A stretch of 64,000 bases of DNA, taken from Trichobilharzia regenti. Lineage: Eukaryota > Platyhelminthes > Trematoda > Strigeidida > Schistosomatidae. Positions 43,080-55,099 of this stretch are shown here, one piece after another. The stretch covers positions 54,284,440 to 54,348,439 of the forward strand of contig OX235262.1 of NCBI GenBank assembly GCA_944472135.2, in the 5' to 3' direction. Numbering within the stretch: the stretch's first letter is position 1; every line of letters begins with the position of its first letter. Under the pieces are notes generated by a model. It saw nothing but the letters and a program-made list of their open reading frames with translations, was not told the origin of the DNA and did not search any database. A program made the position numbers and the translations under genes.

Positions 43080-43950
43080 GCTCGTTTAATGAAGCCGAAA
43101 TATCCAATTCTCGCTTTATTGAGGAAACGCTATATTGCCTGCAAAAGTAGTGCGTCAGTTTATGAGTTTCATAAAGCCTACAGAATATTTTCTATTCAGT
43201 AATTACTGTTTGTGAATTATCCGAGAACACACATTTCCGAGTGGGATGTAACACAAGGCTGAATTCTTAAACCGTCATCCTTATATCAGTTCAGCTCCAT
43301 CACACATATATTAGTAGGACAGTCTGTAACTGACTTTAGAGACTTATCAGGGAATAGTCTCACGAACTTACAGTTCGCTGATGATATTGTCCACCTAGAC
43401 TATAAGAGGTAACCCCTGATGCTGGAAAATATGAAAAGAATACCGGTGTTTGATTATAGGTGTCTGCGTTCTATCTCATAAGTAAAGCAGTATAATATGG
43501 CGAGTGCTGTTGAGGTTACGCATAAATGTTCAGGTGGGGGGGATAAGTTAGTCTTCAGGGTAGGGAAGCTGAATAGTTTGAGATGGCTAGAACACGCGCT
43601 GGCATACCAAGCCATCGCCTTCCTCCAGGGACGATGCTAGCCAGCACATGTTCAGGTTTAAAATGCGTTTGGGGCCGTCAAATGAAGAACTGGTATTGGT
43701 TCATAAAATCGTTGACAGTCAGCTGGAAGAACTACTAGAGATGTGACTGCGAATCTTTGTTAATGGCACAGATGCATTCACTCTGTGTAATCTAATGTAT
43801 CTATTCAACTCATGTTTTTCCTTGTCACTATTTATTCTCCCTCACATTTTCTCTCGTTAAACTTCCATTTAGTTTTATGTTTCTACCTTTGTGTGGTACA
43901 TGGAATGTGGTAAATTTCTCTGCAAACTCATGCTGAAAGCTAGTCAGAAT
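43080..43950 (+). pseudogene. Decayed RTE copy
   Basis: A relic related to the element at 1-1790. Aligned pieces are LQFADDIVHLD near 43370-43400, FDYRCLRSIS near 43450-43480, RWLEHALA-type sequence near 43580-43610, and a matching 3' UTR (TCTACCTTTGTGTGGTACATGGAATGTGG, with 43885-43912 corresponding to 1665-1690). Stops and frameshifts are frequent and the 5' part is unrecognisable. Confidence 0.65.
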
Positions 43951-44229
43951 GACACAGTCTAGGCATAACTTAATGCGAAACATTGATAAATGATCTCCAA
44001 ACTTTCAGCAAATGATAAGTGTAGTTCTCAATCTTGTTCTTTGCTAAATGAAAAATAGATACCTTTCAGTAATCTCTTCTTCCACCCGGGTCTCGTCTCC
44101 TACTTTGCAAGTGTTTTTTGTGCTTTTCCAGTTCGTGGAAAATACCCATATGGACATTAGAAAGAAGAGAACATGAAGTTGAGCAAAGATATCTTTTGTG
44201 CTTCGTCACTTTTGCGCTAAGCCTTCAGT

Positions 44230-44560
44230 CAGCATATGCCGCTGTTGCTGACTCAAACACGGGTCCTGGACATTTGGTTGGTTGCATTATCATTTCTCAA
44301 ATGGAATGCAACATACTGTATATTAGGGTGAATCTTCCGCCTCGCTTGCTGAAGCTGGTGTTCCTCAGGGTATTATTATCTCCCCATTTCTTTTCTCTCT
44401 CATCTTTCCGCAATGTTTCAGAATAGAGGAGCTGGGGCTGCATTAATAGCTTCTGAAGATTCTGTTCGCTTCTGGAGACATTTAGGAATATGATGCGTAG
44501 CCCTTACTTGCAGAAATCGATCAGTCCTCCCTAAATGGATACAGCAACCGCCTCTAAACC
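44230..44560 (+). pseudogene. Decayed family-B RT fragment
   Basis: Read across frames it gives GWLHYHFSNGMQHTVY (family B has NWLHSYFSDRKQYTVY), LAEAGVPQGIIISPFLFSL (motif B) and EIDQSSLNGYS (family EISQWSSSNGLE). It is short, with several frameshifts and stops, so it is non-coding. It is older than B1-B5 judging by its divergence. Confidence 0.65.
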
Positions 44561-46560
44561 TTACATCCATAGCTTTAAGAGATGTCGAACACTACTTCTA
44601 CGCGATTTCAAAATAAATTTTGTGAATTAGCTCCGAACAAACGCAAATAATATGGCGTCAGGACAATAAAAAAATCGGAAGTTTTTGAAACCAAACTGAA
44701 TAATAGGACAAAATGACGTATACCTCAGATGTCTTTACGTACTTGATCACGAGGATGGTATTGAAATCCACCAAATTAATAAAATGTTGCAGTGTGGATT
44801 TAGCTCATTTGAAAATTTTGGCAGAAAACACTGAATGTTTTAAGTGATCTTAAAAAATATTGCAGTTTCTGCCCATTTGTGAACACTAATTTCCGCTTGT
44901 ATCTAAGCATTCCATTGACCTTTAGCAATCAAAATGCCACACAAAAGTGCGGAAGGATGCACGAATTCGATATCAACTATATTCTTCGGTTCCTGCAACA
45001 GTAATAGGTAATGCACAATAGCTGATAGGGAAATTTGGGATCGAGTGCAGGTTTCCGCCAAGCTGCGAAGAAATTTATCGAGTGGCAGTCGTCGAAATGT
45101 ACGCGAAGCTTACTCGGTATGCCAAATAATCATTGCATGAACCATGTATTTAAGCGTCCTGTCACACAAGCGACCAGTAAATGCTCAAAAACAATATCGA
45201 ACAACAATTTTCATATAAATTCATCCAACAAGAGCAAAATAAGCACCGAAATCGCGTCTGCTGCGTTTGCCTGGACCACGCAAATGCCGTATAAGTTAAG
45301 CCAGGGGCGCCACTTCAAATAGGGGATATGCCATATCAACGCCCTTCCAAGGATACTACACAAGGTACAAAAGCAGCATTTAAGAGCCACTTTTGAACAC
45401 AACCTATGACGAAACCATGCTCTACCACAGTGCCCGATTTCTATTCGTATATTTCCGATACGAAGGTTAGGTTTTTTCCGTCTATTCCTAGGGATTCAGC
45501 TATGACTAGGAAACGTGGTGGTGAAACTTTAGGCAGATGTTAAGCCTTGATTAAAGTCCTTATAAATTGTCGCATATGCTTATCGACGGTGTTCATACGG
45601 AATCACGGTTACGTTTAGTAACAAGTCCAAATCCTAGGGAGTATTGGCCTAGCATGCCCTAACATCAGCAAACATATCAATAAACCACGAGAATTCCAGA
45701 AAAAAGTTCTATTTCAGTGCAACACAATGAGGTTTTTTTTACATATATGGACTGAACGAAGTCTAAAATGAAAGTCTCCATTTTAGGAAGTATCTCCGAC
45801 TATTCGAGGGAAAATGTCCAGCATCGAAATTGCATCCCGTTTAAATTCTAATTCAGTTCAAGCAAACGGAACTGGTCGCCTATATCCAAAGTTTCTCGGC
45901 GTCAAAAACTGGAACAAAGAACACCTCAATGGTTGCAACTGAGTGAGTGATCTTACTTCCTCTTGTTGTTGTGTGTAGAATCAATTCTTACAACTGATTA
46001 TACACATCAATAAGTCGCAAGACACTCATTCACGAATTTTGTGTGTCTTCGTCCCAACGAAACTCATTAGCTTACCACTGAATTTAGGACACTGAGAGGT
46101 CTCATTACGACTCGACATTCCCAAAAGTGATGCGGATTAAGTTTATAGCAAACCATTTCGTAAGCCATAGCCAAATCATAATAAATTAAACATTTACATT
46201 ATTAAAATACATGATTATGTCCAATTTAGGTGCACAACAAATCCAGTCGTCAGAGTTTGTACTAATTTTGAGATGCAAAACATTTTACTAGCAGGAAAAA
46301 TGTGATACCAATTATGCTCCTTCTTTGAACTCTTGCGCTACGGGTGTTCACTTTCTGCGTGAATCATCTTTCCTTAATATTTTGGAAATTAGCCGCTTTC
46401 ATCACATTATCCAGTTATCCATAGTCAACAAGGATTGTATTGTATCAACTGGAACAACATATAGCATTCACTCGTGAAATCTACGTCAAGAATCCTCGGA
46501 TACCATATCTAACTACGTGGAACTCAGGACTTTATCCACAGCAAACTCTGTAAAGGAAAG
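44561..46560. other. Anonymous DNA before element E
   Basis: No recognised gene. A 95-codon plus-strand frame at 45035-45322 has no motif I know. The E 5' UTR probably starts somewhere after 46400, but I could not find the GTTCGAA-type 5' end that marks A2 and D. Confidence 0.4.
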
Positions 46561-46689
46561 TCTGACTTTTTATTTTTGCAATATAAATCTGTTTATCGTT
46601 GTTGTTTTGATACTTCGATAATACAGCTATCTTATTTTTATATCCTCAAGACTTTTTTTCCGGAAATTGTGAAGTTTCTTATTTCTGTA

Positions 46690-48432
46690 ATGGTTAAGTC
46701 TATCAAACGTGTAAGTACCGTTAAGAGACTGAGATCTAATACTAGTCAGCCATCTGAAGGCCTCAGCTCCGTTGACAATTCTACACTGTTTACACCAGCC
46801 ATACCCAGAGTTATGGTATCTGATATCATGGAGGAATTAGCAGAGAATGCGGCTTGTAGCAAAAATGATTTACTGACACTTCAGAAGTCAATAGCAGAAC
46901 TACAGAGCAAGTTTGACAGCATTATGCCTCTCACGCAACTGTGTGACCCACCACAAAACATCTGTTTTGAATCACTAATCAAATCCGAGCGCATAATTGA
47001 CTATTTGGCTGAAGAAGCTGTTAAGAGGATTATGTCTTCACATAACGTCTTGGCCTATAACATTCCAGACAGAGAGCCGATTGCCAAACTTAAGAATTCG
47101 TGTCTAAAGGCTTGTAATATGTCGTTGACAGAATGTCAGGATTTGCGTCTTCGTAAGAAATCTGCAAACCACCCGTGTCCTGTGCTTTTCAAGTTTAGGT
47201 CTACCGAAGAAGCCAGGAATTTTCTGAAATCGGGTAAGAAAATAGGCTCTTCAACACCATACACTAACATTAGGGTTGCACCTGATTTAACACCATGCCA
47301 AAGGCGATGCCGCTCAGGAACAGTGAACCCTGATAACTCTAATAGGATAACTGTAGATGATGTTCCGTGCGTTATTCCGTCTATTGAAATATCTGATCAC
47401 GGCATGCAACAGACATTTTCGCAGGTAGTGGCTAATGTTAGCCAAGCATTATATAACGATATTGATGCAGACACTGAAATGGTGGACATAGATGAGTCAA
47501 CGGGAAATAATGTTGAAATACATCGTTTTCACACTGACGCAAAAGTCAAGACACCGAAACCATCAAAACCCATCCCACTGGTGGTCCAACCATTGCCTTA
47601 TAAGTCAGTTACTCCTCTGTCTGACAATCCACACTCTGTAAAGCACCAGTCGAATGTAGCCACCCAAGTTGGCAAGTTTTCTAGGCGTTATGACAAACGT
47701 CCCATTTCCATTAAGAAAACTAAAGCTCATGAGGTGTTCAAGCCACAGAAACCCTACATAGCATGTGCTGACTGCCCTGTTAGCCATCATCAGCCAGATA
47801 ATCATAAGATAGGGGAAAAAGAAGTAAATAAATTAAATACTAAACCCGGAGCAAGAAAGCTCTTTGATAAGAAAGAGACGAAAGCACCTGTAGGCCTTCT
47901 TTGTAAGAGAAAGTCAAATATGGTAGACGAAGCTCCTAGGGGTAGGCCTAATTGGTGCCAAGTGGAAAGCCAATTTTATCGAATCCCTAATTCTAGACAA
48001 ACAGCACAGCAAAGTAGTAGGTATTGTTCTGCACATCCACTACGTAAACCCCTTGTCAACCAGCCCACTTCTAATATTCTGTCTACTGAAAGTTATAGAA
48101 AATACCCCAAACATCGGCCACAGACCACATTTAGCAAGCCAACAGAACCCATTCATATATCTTATGTGTCTAGTGGGGAGCATGTGCCGATTTCTGCACA
48201 AAACTTGCCATGGTCTGATGAATACCAGAAACAGATACCAACACTTCATTCTTATACTGGCAACAAATTACCGAATACACATATCGGTTATACCTTAGGG
48301 CAGGATTTTCACCAGCGTCAGTTAACAGAAACACCTGGAATCATGCATATAGCACGCATGATATCGGATCAATTCCTTGCTGGCATAGCGAACAGTCTAC
48401 AGCTAGGGCAAGGCATATTTCCCGGGAGATAG
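46690..48432 (+). CDS. Element E ORF1: RNA-binding protein
   Basis: A 580-codon ORF1 starting at ATG 46690 (MVKSIKRVSTVKRLRSN, basic). The frame is open further upstream, but the basic start matches A2 and C1. A helical stretch (LLTLQKSIAELQSKFDSI) precedes the conserved core: VLAYNIPDREPIAKLK, CQDLRLRKKSANHPCPVLFK and NIRVAPDLTPCQRRC. The remaining 370 or so residues are Lys/Pro/Ser-rich and of low complexity, with no zinc knuckle found. Predicted to coat E RNA with ORF2p. The end of ORF1 overlaps an open stretch of the ORF2 frame (48219-48432). Confidence 0.85.
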   Translation: MVKSIKRVSTVKRLRSNTSQPSEGLSSVDNSTLFTPAIPRVMVSDIMEELAENAACSKNDLLTLQKSIAELQSKFDSIMPLTQLCDPPQNICFESLIKSERIIDYLAEEAVKRIMSSHNVLAYNIPDREPIAKLKNSCLKACNMSLTECQDLRLRKKSANHPCPVLFKFRSTEEARNFLKSGKKIGSSTPYTNIRVAPDLTPCQRRCRSGTVNPDNSNRITVDDVPCVIPSIEISDHGMQQTFSQVVANVSQALYNDIDADTEMVDIDESTGNNVEIHRFHTDAKVKTPKPSKPIPLVVQPLPYKSVTPLSDNPHSVKHQSNVATQVGKFSRRYDKRPISIKKTKAHEVFKPQKPYIACADCPVSHHQPDNHKIGEKEVNKLNTKPGARKLFDKKETKAPVGLLCKRKSNMVDEAPRGRPNWCQVESQFYRIPNSRQTAQQSSRYCSAHPLRKPLVNQPTSNILSTESYRKYPKHRPQTTFSKPTEPIHISYVSSGEHVPISAQNLPWSDEYQKQIPTLHSYTGNKLPNTHIGYTLGQDFHQRQLTETPGIMHIARMISDQFLAGIANSLQLGQGIFPGR

Positions 48433-48440
48433 CTGACACA

Positions 48441-51400
48441 GTGTCGACACCAAACGCGGATACTAATATCTCTAAAATATTAATATCTGATTATCACACA
48501 GGTGTCTCTCACTGCATACCATATCCAAACGTAAGCCCATCCCTGACTACCACCTCAAAAATCTACCTGAAGTCTTCCTACGATCCAAAGATATTGGTAA
48601 ATGAGTCTGATAACATGTATATAGAGGATACTCACGGATTATTTTACCAAGATGTTGTCCGCTCACTGAAACCACATAGCCAGTGTTTATCTATTATCCT
48701 AGTAAATACGAGATCAGTTCTAAGCAAACATTTAGCACTAAGTACAATAGCTTCTATATGCAGACCGTCATTGATTATGATCACCGAAGCCTGGTGCACA
48801 AGTGAAATCTCCAATGACAGCCTAAGGATTGATAAATACAACCTTTTTCGCGGGGACAGACGGACAGGTCGTGGGGGTGGAACACTAATTTACTGTGAAC
48901 AATCCATGTGTGCAACCCAGTTTAGTAACCCAATTCTGTCACAACTCAATGACTCGATCTGGGTCGAAATAAAAGTTGTCAGAAGTAAACCTATACTTGT
49001 GGGTTGTGTGTACCGGCCCCCTTCATCCAGCAGGGAATATGATAATATGCTTAGCAATATCTTTAATGTTACAGCCAATCTTCCTTTCAGTTATAAAATT
49101 ATCGGAGGCGATTTCAACTTGCCAGAAGTATCATGGTCTTCACTCCGAGGACCCCAAAGGTACGATAATCTCATAAATTCCATCGTCACAGGAGGGTGGA
49201 CACAACACATAAATTCACCCACTAGATCCGCAAATATCCTAGACCTTATTTTCACGAACAACATAACGCCATCTACCGTACATGTTGGACATGAATTTCC
49301 AGGTAGTGACCATAGAATAGTAGTTTGTTCTTTTGACATCTTTCCTGAAACAAAACGCAGAGATGAAGCTGGCCAGATACCTATGAGATTGTACACACAT
49401 GCTGACTGGGACTTGTATCAGCACCTAATTAGATGTTCTAATTGGGACTCGTACTTTTCGAACCAGTCCTTAGATGCAATTCTTAACAACTTCTATCAGA
49501 ATATTAACTCAATTCACGACGTCATTGCACCCGAGAAGATTCTTAACTTCAGATTCCCCCAAAGTGATTATATTCCGACATCGTTTAGAAGAAGTCTACG
49601 TAAGCACTCAATAAAATACTACAGATATCATGACTTATCGTCATTAATTGCCATAACGTCCCTTCTCAGTAGAATTGAAGAGTTGAGAAATATAGGCCTC
49701 AGAAACAAAGAAATGCAGGCCATTCATGCACCGCATAACTCAGGAGAAATAGCCAAACTTTTTAAAAGTAGGTTGATGAACTCCAAAACACCCTATCCGA
49801 AAATAATATACTTAGACGGCATTGCTTACGAAAATAATGAGGCGATATGTGAACTGTTTAGCAAGCACTTCGCCAGATTATACACCTTAGAGAACGATGA
49901 AGTCGTGGATTTCCCACGTAAAACAGACGAATGTTTAAGTGACATAATTTTCACCACACATGAGATCGATAAAGCTGTCGCAAATCTTAAGCTTAGTAAC
50001 ACTACTGGCCCAGACGGTATATCTTCCGTTCTGCTGAAAAAAGGTGGTAATGACATGAGTTTACTCTTACTCAAGTTATACTCAATTTCATTAAGCGATG
50101 GGACATACCCTAACTGCTGGAAGAAGTCTTATATTGTACCTATCCATAAATACGGGCCTATAGCTGATATCAACAACTACCGCCCCATCAACATCACGTC
50201 TGTAGTTTCACGTGTAATGGAAAAGATAGTTAAGACTCAAATCATTCAGTACTTGCTGTCAAATGACCTACTATCCCCATCCCAATACGGTTTCTTAAGT
50301 AGAAGGTCGTGCATTACTTGCCACTTAGATTATTTTGACTACATCACACAAAGCATTGATAATGGGCGTTCGGTAACAACATTGTTTCTTGACGTTAGCA
50401 AGGCCTTCGATAAAGTCCCACATATCAGACTCCTAACAAAACTCCAATCCTACGGAATAACCGGAAATCTTCACAAATGGATAAGTTCTTTTCTCACAGA
50501 AAGAGAGCAATTAGTCAAAATCAACCACCAGTTGTCTTCCTCAAAGCCGATAACCAGTGGTGTAATACAAGGTAGTGTTCTTGGCCCTATTCTATTCCTC
50601 TTATTTATAAATGACATAGTCTCTGTAATCAAGTATGGCAAGCCATACCTTTTTGCAGATGATCTCAAGATAGTATATGATTATGGGTACGGTGATATGA
50701 GCGTCGAAAGCAAGATCCAACAAGACTTAAATGATCTAGGCGATTGGAGCGAAAAGTGGCAACTGACTTTCAACCCAGACAAGTGCGGTATAACCCACCT
50801 TGGACGCTGGAAACCGATAATGTGCCTATATATGTACGGTAAGCTCCTCTCAAAACTGAACACAGTCACAGACCTCGGGATAACATACTCAGATTTATCC
50901 TTTTCCGATCACGCAAATAAGGTTGTATCTGACTGTAAACGACTTACTGGCTTTGTACTGCGTAACTTCTACACCCAAGAAGCAAGATTAGCTATATATA
51001 GGACATGTATCCGTCCCAAACTTGAATATTGTGCTCTCCTATTTAGTAACCTCAGGACTGTAGACAGAAAAAAAATCGAAAGTGTCCAGAGATTCCTCAC
51101 GAAACGCATAATAGGGTTCGACCAACAAGTGGAATATGTTGACAGGTGTGTACGTCTGAAATTAGAGCCTCTGTGGTTAAGGAGAGTGAAGTGCAACCTA
51201 TTTCTACTCTTCAAAGTCATTAGGAAACACTGCTACAGTAACTCATCCATAACTTGGGAAAATATTAAATCATATCAGCTGCGAAACCACGACTACCTTG
51301 TCAAGGTGGCTACCCACAGAAAATCCATTAGGGCAAACTTTTTCACCATAAAATATTGCACTCTTTGGAACCAACTACCACCTGAAATAAGATGTTGTGA

Positions 51401-51485
51401 AAACCCTGATGGGTTCAAACGGAGCCTAGAAAGACACTTTAACATGTCCACCCTAGCTCGTCTAAAAGACCACAACTGTTGGTAG
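48441..51485 (+). CDS. Element E ORF2: endonuclease-reverse transcriptase
   Basis: A complete EN-RT polyprotein of about 1014 codons. The first in-frame ATG is at 48615 (residue 59), just before the endonuclease. The endonuclease (about residues 82-295) has ILVNTRSVLSKH, MITEAWCTS, RTGRGGGTLIY, GCVYRPPSS, IGGDFNLPEVSW and GSDHRIVVCSF. The RT (about 510-770) has NTTGPDGISSVLLKKGG, NYRPINITSVVSRVMEKI, QYGFLSRRSCITCHLDYF, FLDVSKAFDKVP (A), TSGVIQGSVLGPILF (B) and FADDLKIVY (C). The C terminus has RANFFTIKYCTLWNQLPPE. All catalytic residues I can check are present. It is in the -1 phase relative to ORF1, with no ATG near the ORF1 stop. Confidence 0.92.
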   Translation: MSTPNADTNISKILISDYHTGVSHCIPYPNVSPSLTTTSKIYLKSSYDPKILVNESDNMYIEDTHGLFYQDVVRSLKPHSQCLSIILVNTRSVLSKHLALSTIASICRPSLIMITEAWCTSEISNDSLRIDKYNLFRGDRRTGRGGGTLIYCEQSMCATQFSNPILSQLNDSIWVEIKVVRSKPILVGCVYRPPSSSREYDNMLSNIFNVTANLPFSYKIIGGDFNLPEVSWSSLRGPQRYDNLINSIVTGGWTQHINSPTRSANILDLIFTNNITPSTVHVGHEFPGSDHRIVVCSFDIFPETKRRDEAGQIPMRLYTHADWDLYQHLIRCSNWDSYFSNQSLDAILNNFYQNINSIHDVIAPEKILNFRFPQSDYIPTSFRRSLRKHSIKYYRYHDLSSLIAITSLLSRIEELRNIGLRNKEMQAIHAPHNSGEIAKLFKSRLMNSKTPYPKIIYLDGIAYENNEAICELFSKHFARLYTLENDEVVDFPRKTDECLSDIIFTTHEIDKAVANLKLSNTTGPDGISSVLLKKGGNDMSLLLLKLYSISLSDGTYPNCWKKSYIVPIHKYGPIADINNYRPINITSVVSRVMEKIVKTQIIQYLLSNDLLSPSQYGFLSRRSCITCHLDYFDYITQSIDNGRSVTTLFLDVSKAFDKVPHIRLLTKLQSYGITGNLHKWISSFLTEREQLVKINHQLSSSKPITSGVIQGSVLGPILFLLFINDIVSVIKYGKPYLFADDLKIVYDYGYGDMSVESKIQQDLNDLGDWSEKWQLTFNPDKCGITHLGRWKPIMCLYMYGKLLSKLNTVTDLGITYSDLSFSDHANKVVSDCKRLTGFVLRNFYTQEARLAIYRTCIRPKLEYCALLFSNLRTVDRKKIESVQRFLTKRIIGFDQQVEYVDRCVRLKLEPLWLRRVKCNLFLLFKVIRKHCYSNSSITWENIKSYQLRNHDYLVKVATHRKSIRANFFTIKYCTLWNQLPPEIRCCENPDGFKRSLERHFNMSTLARLKDHNCW

Positions 51486-53322
51486 AACGGAAATTGAAGG
51501 CCAGTCCAGTCTTCAGTATAGTCACATACGTATATCTCGACTCTAATACTCACGCAGCGAACGTTAACTAATTTACTGATTTCTATTCTCTATAATTTTC
51601 ACTAAGTTGTGTTGGTGAAAGTAACACTGGAAATAATTGTAATAGCATCCACACCTTTTAACGTTTTACATATGTATATACTAATATAATAATACTTATT
51701 AATCATGCATGTTCAACTCTTAAATTAGATGGATATTAAAATACTTAAAATATTTATGCATCAAATGTTCTCTTGCTTTACCACGCTTGTTTCCCTTATA
51801 ACACTCAATTATTGAACCTAGTGTAATATTTGATATACGAACTATATTATTGATTATACTCTTATCATATATGGTTTGATTTACTCTACGGCTCCCTGTA
51901 GACTAACCACCATTCTTCAGTATACACACACTGCAGTATTGTTAAAAAACGCCAAAATTTCGTTGGTTCTGTGTTAATATCTTTTTATAATATGTCTAGA
52001 CACGTTACTTTGCAATGTCAGATGTTTACTATATATAAGACTGTCATGAAAATTTAGTACACTAAGTCCTGCCAACCGACCTTACCTTCAGTCCATACTA
52101 CCTAAATTGAACCTTAACTATAGTATTCTGCTAAATCTTGCTCCACTATTCACAATACCTATTCGTTTCACTCTTTAAGGTTTTAACTTCTTATAAAGTA
52201 ATCTGTTCATCAGGATGCATGCACACATATATAATATGTTCGTAAAGATGTACGTGGAGACCTATTGGAAGCACTCATTAAGAAAGCTAGGGAGATGGAA
52301 TATGGGGTACGAACATGTCTGGTACCAAGCAATATATTTGCGGTAGCCATAATAATCATAGTCTCAGAGCCTAACATCAAAAAAGGAGGGAGGGTGGCGT
52401 TAGCTGATCAGTAGATATGGTGGTGGTCACTAAGGTGAATCGCCCCATTCTGCAGGAACAGCAATATACAAATTAAAGGCTCGAGATATTTCTGATTTTT
52501 ATGAGGGCTTAGATCTTTATCTTGAAAAAGATAATAGTGAACGCCTTGACAGATAATGCTTCTACCTTTAAATATATACCATTCGCTCAGCCTATTGTTG
52601 AGATGCGACCACGTGGGATCTGCACAGATTTATGGGGCATCTTATAAATTAACTTGCTATCCATTGTCAGATCTTTAAATACCACTTCACAATATCTTGT
52701 CTCACTTATTTTCTAATAACGTCTTTACTTGATTCTCATTATATTCCATTAAACCTAACATTTTATAGCTCTTTATGAATTTGATTCGACTTATTCTATT
52801 CCTATTCTCTGGAGGGTACGGTTGTGCACCAAATAGAAAAAAAGACATGAAATAAAAACAACTGGCTTGAAAATAATTGTATTAAAGCCAAAAGTGGACA
52901 TCATGATAGTATAAAATATATTGGTTTCATTATACATTGCAAATGAACGTTGTCGGCCTAAGGATTAATTACTTCCCCATTCTGTTTTCTATATAAATGT
53001 GTTTATTAATGATATATTTCACTCACTTAATCTATTACACTTTAATGTTTCACCTTAGCACTTTAATTTTTCTAAAACAGCTTCCAATTCCTTGTAAACG
53101 TTGTACTTACCTCAATATTGGTTGGTTATCGTATGCCTACAACCACGGGATGAAAACGAAACGAAGTCGATTTTCCCGCTCAACCTGGAGGACAACTGTA
53201 CAATTCAATAACTATACGGCCTGGTTCAGACAATGTGTAATTATATATATATCAAATATTTAACTGTTGAAACATTATTAACTTGTAGACAATTTAAGAT
53301 TTGACATTATATCATCCTTGAT
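51486..53322 (+). other. Element E 3' UTR
   Basis: Non-coding, AT-rich. It contains the G-rich module (GGAGGGAGGGTGG, AGCTGATCAGT, then TCAC/GTGA stem) at 52383-52450. An 88-codon frame at 52997-53263 has no motif I know. It ends in the terminal hairpins described for E. Confidence 0.6.
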
Positions 53323-53400
53323 CGTGCCTGTAAAAATGGCATGCATTTTCATGTAAATTTATGTTTATATGAAAATAAATTATTATTATTATTATTATTA

Positions 53401-54768
53401 ATAGTTAGTAACCGTAGCATCGAATCATACTCCGAAATATATTTATCGACACTGAGCTAAAATTCCAAAAAGTGCACAATAGATAAATGTTTCATAAAAT
53501 AGTCTTAGTACAACACACTATCTGCCATTCACCAATTTTTTCTCTGAATATCAACGTAGAGTGCGTGAAGGGTCTACAGGTTTATTAATTCACAAGATCC
53601 TGAAATTCTTAATGTCCTCCAATGCTTTCTCAACTTCTTTCCAGCTGTGGAAACAATCTGCTAGCATAATCTCACTGGAAGTTTCAATCACACCAGTGCT
53701 GGTTTCACTAATACTGGTTGACCTTGATATACTTCAAAAAAGCTACGTCAATTGCACCGATTACCGCCACAGCTTGTCGCTGTTAATTCTCAAGGAAGAT
53801 AAATTATCAGACTCCATAGCTTTTAAATATCGAAGCGTAACATATCACATATATAACTGCGACTAAATAAATGCACTGAGACCCGTGGATCAATAGTCAC
53901 TGAACACCACAGCAACATTTATTCATTCTCAACGCAGTTCATGACCCAAGGAGACTCAAATACCGTTACAATAGCCGAATTTCACATCTAAAATCCTCAC
54001 AACACATGGCAAAGCACACATTACGAAACTGAACTACACCATACACAACGGTAACTACTCGCTTAGAATCAGATATTCAGCTGGCCTCTACTGCTGTAGC
54101 CAATGAGTCAGGTGGAAAACAAAACGGGGTGAATTTAAGGTGCGATAGCGCCTATCCTCACCCATTAAGGAAGTTACGTTGGTAGTTTTTGGATTCAGTG
54201 AGACTAAGAATATTTGTAATGATGTCACGAAAAGTCGTATTACCATCTCTTCCCAATAGTTTTCCTTGTAATTCTAGGGTTGTTGTCAGCAATTTACACT
54301 GAAGCTCACTATCTCTTTTTCGAAGACCAGCCAGTTTCTGAAGGTCTACATTGTCTATATGGATCTGGAACTATGTGTGCAACGGGGCCAGAAACGCTGT
54401 TGCGAATGCTTCACATGCGAATAACTGGGGTAAACTATGAAGTGCAGTCTAGCTGACGTGATTTCCAGGGTGAATATCTAACCGGTGTCGAACTTAGAGT
54501 GCTAGTAAGTGTCTTTCAATCTGTGAAAATGATGAATTTAGGAACCTCTGCCACCATAGGCAAAATTTATTTGTCAAAAGTAATGTTTTCCTTTATTTGC
54601 AGCCAGCCTGAGAAAAGGTAGGCCGGTGTCACTGATTCTTCGTCAGCTGATGTTAAAGTGCGCCGACTTATGTGTTGAATGCTTCCACTTAGATACTTTA
54701 TAGCGCACTAGCTAAGAACTATTTTCCAGTCGAAGTGTCCAGTACATTCCCACAGAAGGTCAATGACT
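53401..54768. other. Anonymous DNA
   Basis: No recognised gene or repeat. A 101-codon frame at 53561-53866 has no motif I know. Confidence 0.4.
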
Positions 54769-55080
54769 ATCCCAAATAGCTCAGTGGTAACGTCTCTGAC
54801 TGCAGCACTGGGTGATGCTAGTTCGAATCTCAACAGGGACATGAGTTCCTTCAAGGTTGTGGATAATCTTTGCCGACTGGTAAGTGCCAACTAGCGCAAA
54901 ACCTAGGTGCAAGGCTTCCTGGCGATTATCCCCAACCATCCAACCTATACTGGTGTTGGTATTGTAATATCTGTTACGAGGAATTTAAATATCGCTGGAA
55001 ACCATGCAGTTCCATCACGCCTTCCAATGGAAGCTATCATACATGCGCGTGTCACTGTTGACCATGGTCGGTTATAATAG
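54769..55080 (+). repeat. tRNA-Cys-like SINE or tRNA pseudogene with tail
   Basis: A box TAGCTCAGTGG at 54777-54787, an anticodon-loop-like CTGACTGCAGCAC at about 54797-54809 (GCA anticodon, Cys-type) and a B box GTTCGAATC at 54821-54829. The outer acceptor pairs are TCCC at 54770-54773 with GGGA at about 54836-54839. The A-to-B spacing fits a tRNA. The inner acceptor and anticodon stems mispair, so it is not a working tRNA. About 240 bp of unrelated sequence follows, as in tRNA-derived SINEs. No second copy was found here. Confidence 0.5.
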
Positions 55081-55099
55081 TCGCTTGCTCGAAATCTAA

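Larger units (their letters stand above)
46560..53400 (+). mobile_element. Family-E CR1-like element, both ORFs open
   Basis: A two-ORF element with no lesion seen in either frame. ORF1 is at 46690-48432 and ORF2 at 48441-51485. A 3' UTR of about 1.9 kb contains the G-rich module at 52383-52450. The terminal stems are CGTGCC/GGCATG (53323-53328 with 53338-53343) and ATTTTCAT/ATGAAAAT (53345-53352 with 53369-53376), then (ATT)n to about 53400. The 5' limit is not defined and no target duplication was found. It is the best candidate in the window for an autonomous CR1-like copy. Confidence 0.82.
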
